Below, one piece after another: positions 62,775 through 64,000 of a stretch of 64,000 nucleotides of DNA. A model generated the notes under the pieces. The model worked only from the letters and a program-made list of their open reading frames with translations, ran no database searches and was not told the origin of the DNA. The DNA is taken from NCBI RefSeq assembly GCF_004402015.1, contig NZ_SOPW01000008.1, positions 62,001 through 126,000 of the forward strand, in the 5' to 3' direction. The DNA comes from Filobacillus milosensis (lineage in GTDB: Bacteria > Bacillota > Bacilli > Bacillales > Alkalibacillaceae). A program made the translations under genes and the position numbers. The stretch's first letter is position 1. The number at the start of each line of letters is the position of its first letter.

Positions 62775-63383
62775 TTTCTGGCCGTTTGCACGGGTGTTCA
62801 CCTTCCCATCGTGTAACTATACGTTCGTTCCCGTATTTCCCTAATGTACAATTAAACGTCCTCCTGTTCACCTCCTTTTTTAAAAATAACTCCGTATTAG
62901 GAACGGAACTGGTTACTTTTTTTTATTATCAATTTGTACCACTAATTTAGTTGTATCATAAATTCCAAAAGACTATATCGATATTAATAGAAATTCTTGA
63001 TGGGATATTTTTATGTGGCAATAATAATAAATCGTGAAAATAGTGAAACTTAATATCTTATTATCAATATCTATTTTTATCAGGAAACGCCATTTAAAAG
63101 GGGTTTATTTTAATCCTATACGATCATATAAGTAAACCCTTAACTAAAATTACAGAGCCAATTCCCCCTACATTTTTCAGTGATTTAATACTAAAAAGAC
63201 CATTGCAATAAGATATTTAGAATTACTATGTATCAGAACGGATGAAGTAATTTTTGATTAAATAGTAATAAAAAAGAGCAAGATAGAAAATTACTTCCTA
63301 GTCTTACTCTTCTTTCATACTGTTATAAAATTTACTAGCCTAACCATGAAAAAATTAAAGCGATACATCCCTATTTAATAAAC
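62775..63383. other. Gene-free stretch before tnsD
   Basis: No coding frame of quality. Short inverted segments occur (for example GTTCACCTTCCC and GTTCACCTCC direct copies near 62796 and 62868). A hairpin at 63269-63312 (AAGAGCAAGAT against GTCTTACTCTT) is probably the tnsD terminator. None of the type A or B end motifs was found here. Confidence 0.4.
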
Positions 63384-64000
63384 CTATAGGCACAAGTTAT
63401 TCTTCTCAACAATTAATTTTATTGCTTCTTCCTGAAGGTCTTTCTGGAATTTCTCCCTAATCCCTGCCTTTCGATATATTCTCCATAAAGACAAATCCTG
63501 CCCGTCTTTCTGTAACTCTTGTACTGCCCATTGTAACCTTCTAATTTGAAAATCCTTAATACTCTCAGTTTTGTCATTCAAATACGCTTTTGTCATTGGT
63601 AGTTTATCAAGGTGTTTTTCCAATAATGGTCTAATTCCAATTCTACTACCTACTGAACTTATCGTAATACGTACGGGCTTCCCGACAGTCAACATATCAT
63701 TGACTGCAATTCTTACATTTTCGTAAATTTCCTCGTCCCGTTGCTCCCAGTCGACCCTATGATTATCGTTGACTGTTGATTTTATTTTAGGGGAGTTTCG
63801 ATTCAACCAGTTCCTATCATTTCGGTACAGCCATGTAAACACTCTATTGTTAAGTTGGCGTAATTCTGTTTTACTGCTGTGCGGATACTGTTTTATTAAA
63901 TTCAGCCATTCTCTTCTGAAACTTACTTTCTTCTCAACAGAAGAATCTTCCTCATTGATATTTACAATTTTTTGATCTTCACCACCTCTTTTTAACCAGT
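63384..64000 (-). CDS. tnsD: TnsD (TniQ-family) Tn7-like targeting protein, C-terminal part
   Basis: The reading frame is open to the right edge, so the N-terminus lies outside. The visible 205 residues carry the TnsD C-terminal pattern: REWLNLIKQYP, TELRQLNNRVFTWLYRND, RVDWEQRDEE, PVRITISSVGSRIG, PLLEKHLDKLPMT, then QIRRLQWAVQEL and WRIYRKAGIR. TnsD binds a specific chromosomal site and directs the TnsABC transposase there. Genes tnsABC would be expected further right. Reading leftward, it places the cargo of the element to its left, inside this window. Confidence 0.9.
   Translation of the reverse strand, partial: WLKRGGEDQKIVNINEEDSSVEKKVSFRREWLNLIKQYPHSSKTELRQLNNRVFTWLYRNDRNWLNRNSPKIKSTVNDNHRVDWEQRDEEIYENVRIAVNDMLTVGKPVRITISSVGSRIGIRPLLEKHLDKLPMTKAYLNDKTESIKDFQIRRLQWAVQELQKDGQDLSLWRIYRKAGIREKFQKDLQEEAIKLIVEKNNLCL

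Noticed and set aside
1-64000. CRISPR array, rRNA or tRNA genes
   Set aside because: No regularly spaced short direct repeats with unique spacers and no recognisable rRNA or tRNA sequence were seen. The 20-bp arrays found are contiguous and only two or three copies long.

Overview
The window is A+T-rich DNA from a low-GC Gram-positive spore-former, most likely a member of the Bacillaceae. The evidence is AGGAGG-type ribosome binding sites, frequent TTG and GTG starts, a Spo0E phosphatase, typical Bacillus envelope genes (lgt, uppP, ydhK-like) and a dispersed GGGACAAA-ended intergenic repeat. I saw no rRNA, tRNA or CRISPR array. Most of the window looks accessory, and it may be a plasmid or a large mobile island.

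Layout. 0-5 kb: the end of a chemoreceptor gene, a dispersed repeat, a decayed XRE gene followed by an intact ImmA-type protease, and a cyclic-di-GMP-I riboswitch upstream of an S-layer-homology surface protein. 5.5-8.3 kb: a small element bounded by inverted, multiply repeated 20-bp sites arranged like the two ends of Tn7. It carries a YnfA-like gene, a CBO0543-like membrane gene and long degenerate noncoding direct repeats. 8.3-18.6 kb: sulfur and electrophile stress genes (rhodanese/persulfide dioxygenase fusion, rhodanese, OYE/DJ-1/SDR operon), a YdhK lipoprotein, and a CsoR-type repressor with a MATE exporter. 18.8-29.1 kb: lgt, a two-component system, PepSY, Spo0E, an ABC exporter and a lipid-carrier trio (UppP, DedA, PAP2), ending with a diguanylate cyclase.

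29.3-41.5 kb: a plasmid-like module. A long leftward run of small unknown genes is probably controlled by a divergent XRE regulator with palindromic operators. A tyrosine recombinase lies next to a four-site resolution-type region, and an archaeo-eukaryotic-type primase may be the replication protein. Several of the small proteins look like serine-recombinase N-terminal domains that have lost catalytic residues and the DNA-binding tail. 41.9-51 kb: two mercury loci. One holds a broken MerA-like gene and two tiny cysteine proteins. The other is an intact leftward operon: TlpA, CcdA, CmtR-like ArsR, MerE-like, MerA.

51-64 kb: small plasmid-type genes, some broken at a deletion scar, then a defence island with an EcoRII-type restriction-modification pair and a complete type II CBASS operon (CD-NTase, Cap2, Cap3, TM-SAVED effector). 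A GNAT/double-HTH pair follows, and the right edge carries the C-terminal part of a Tn7-like tnsD gene reading leftward.

Taken together, the leftward tnsD at the right edge and Tn7-like left-end repeats near 5.5 kb make it plausible that most of this window is cargo of one or more nested Tn7-like elements carrying metal resistance and phage defence. That is an inference; the other end and tnsABC lie outside the window.
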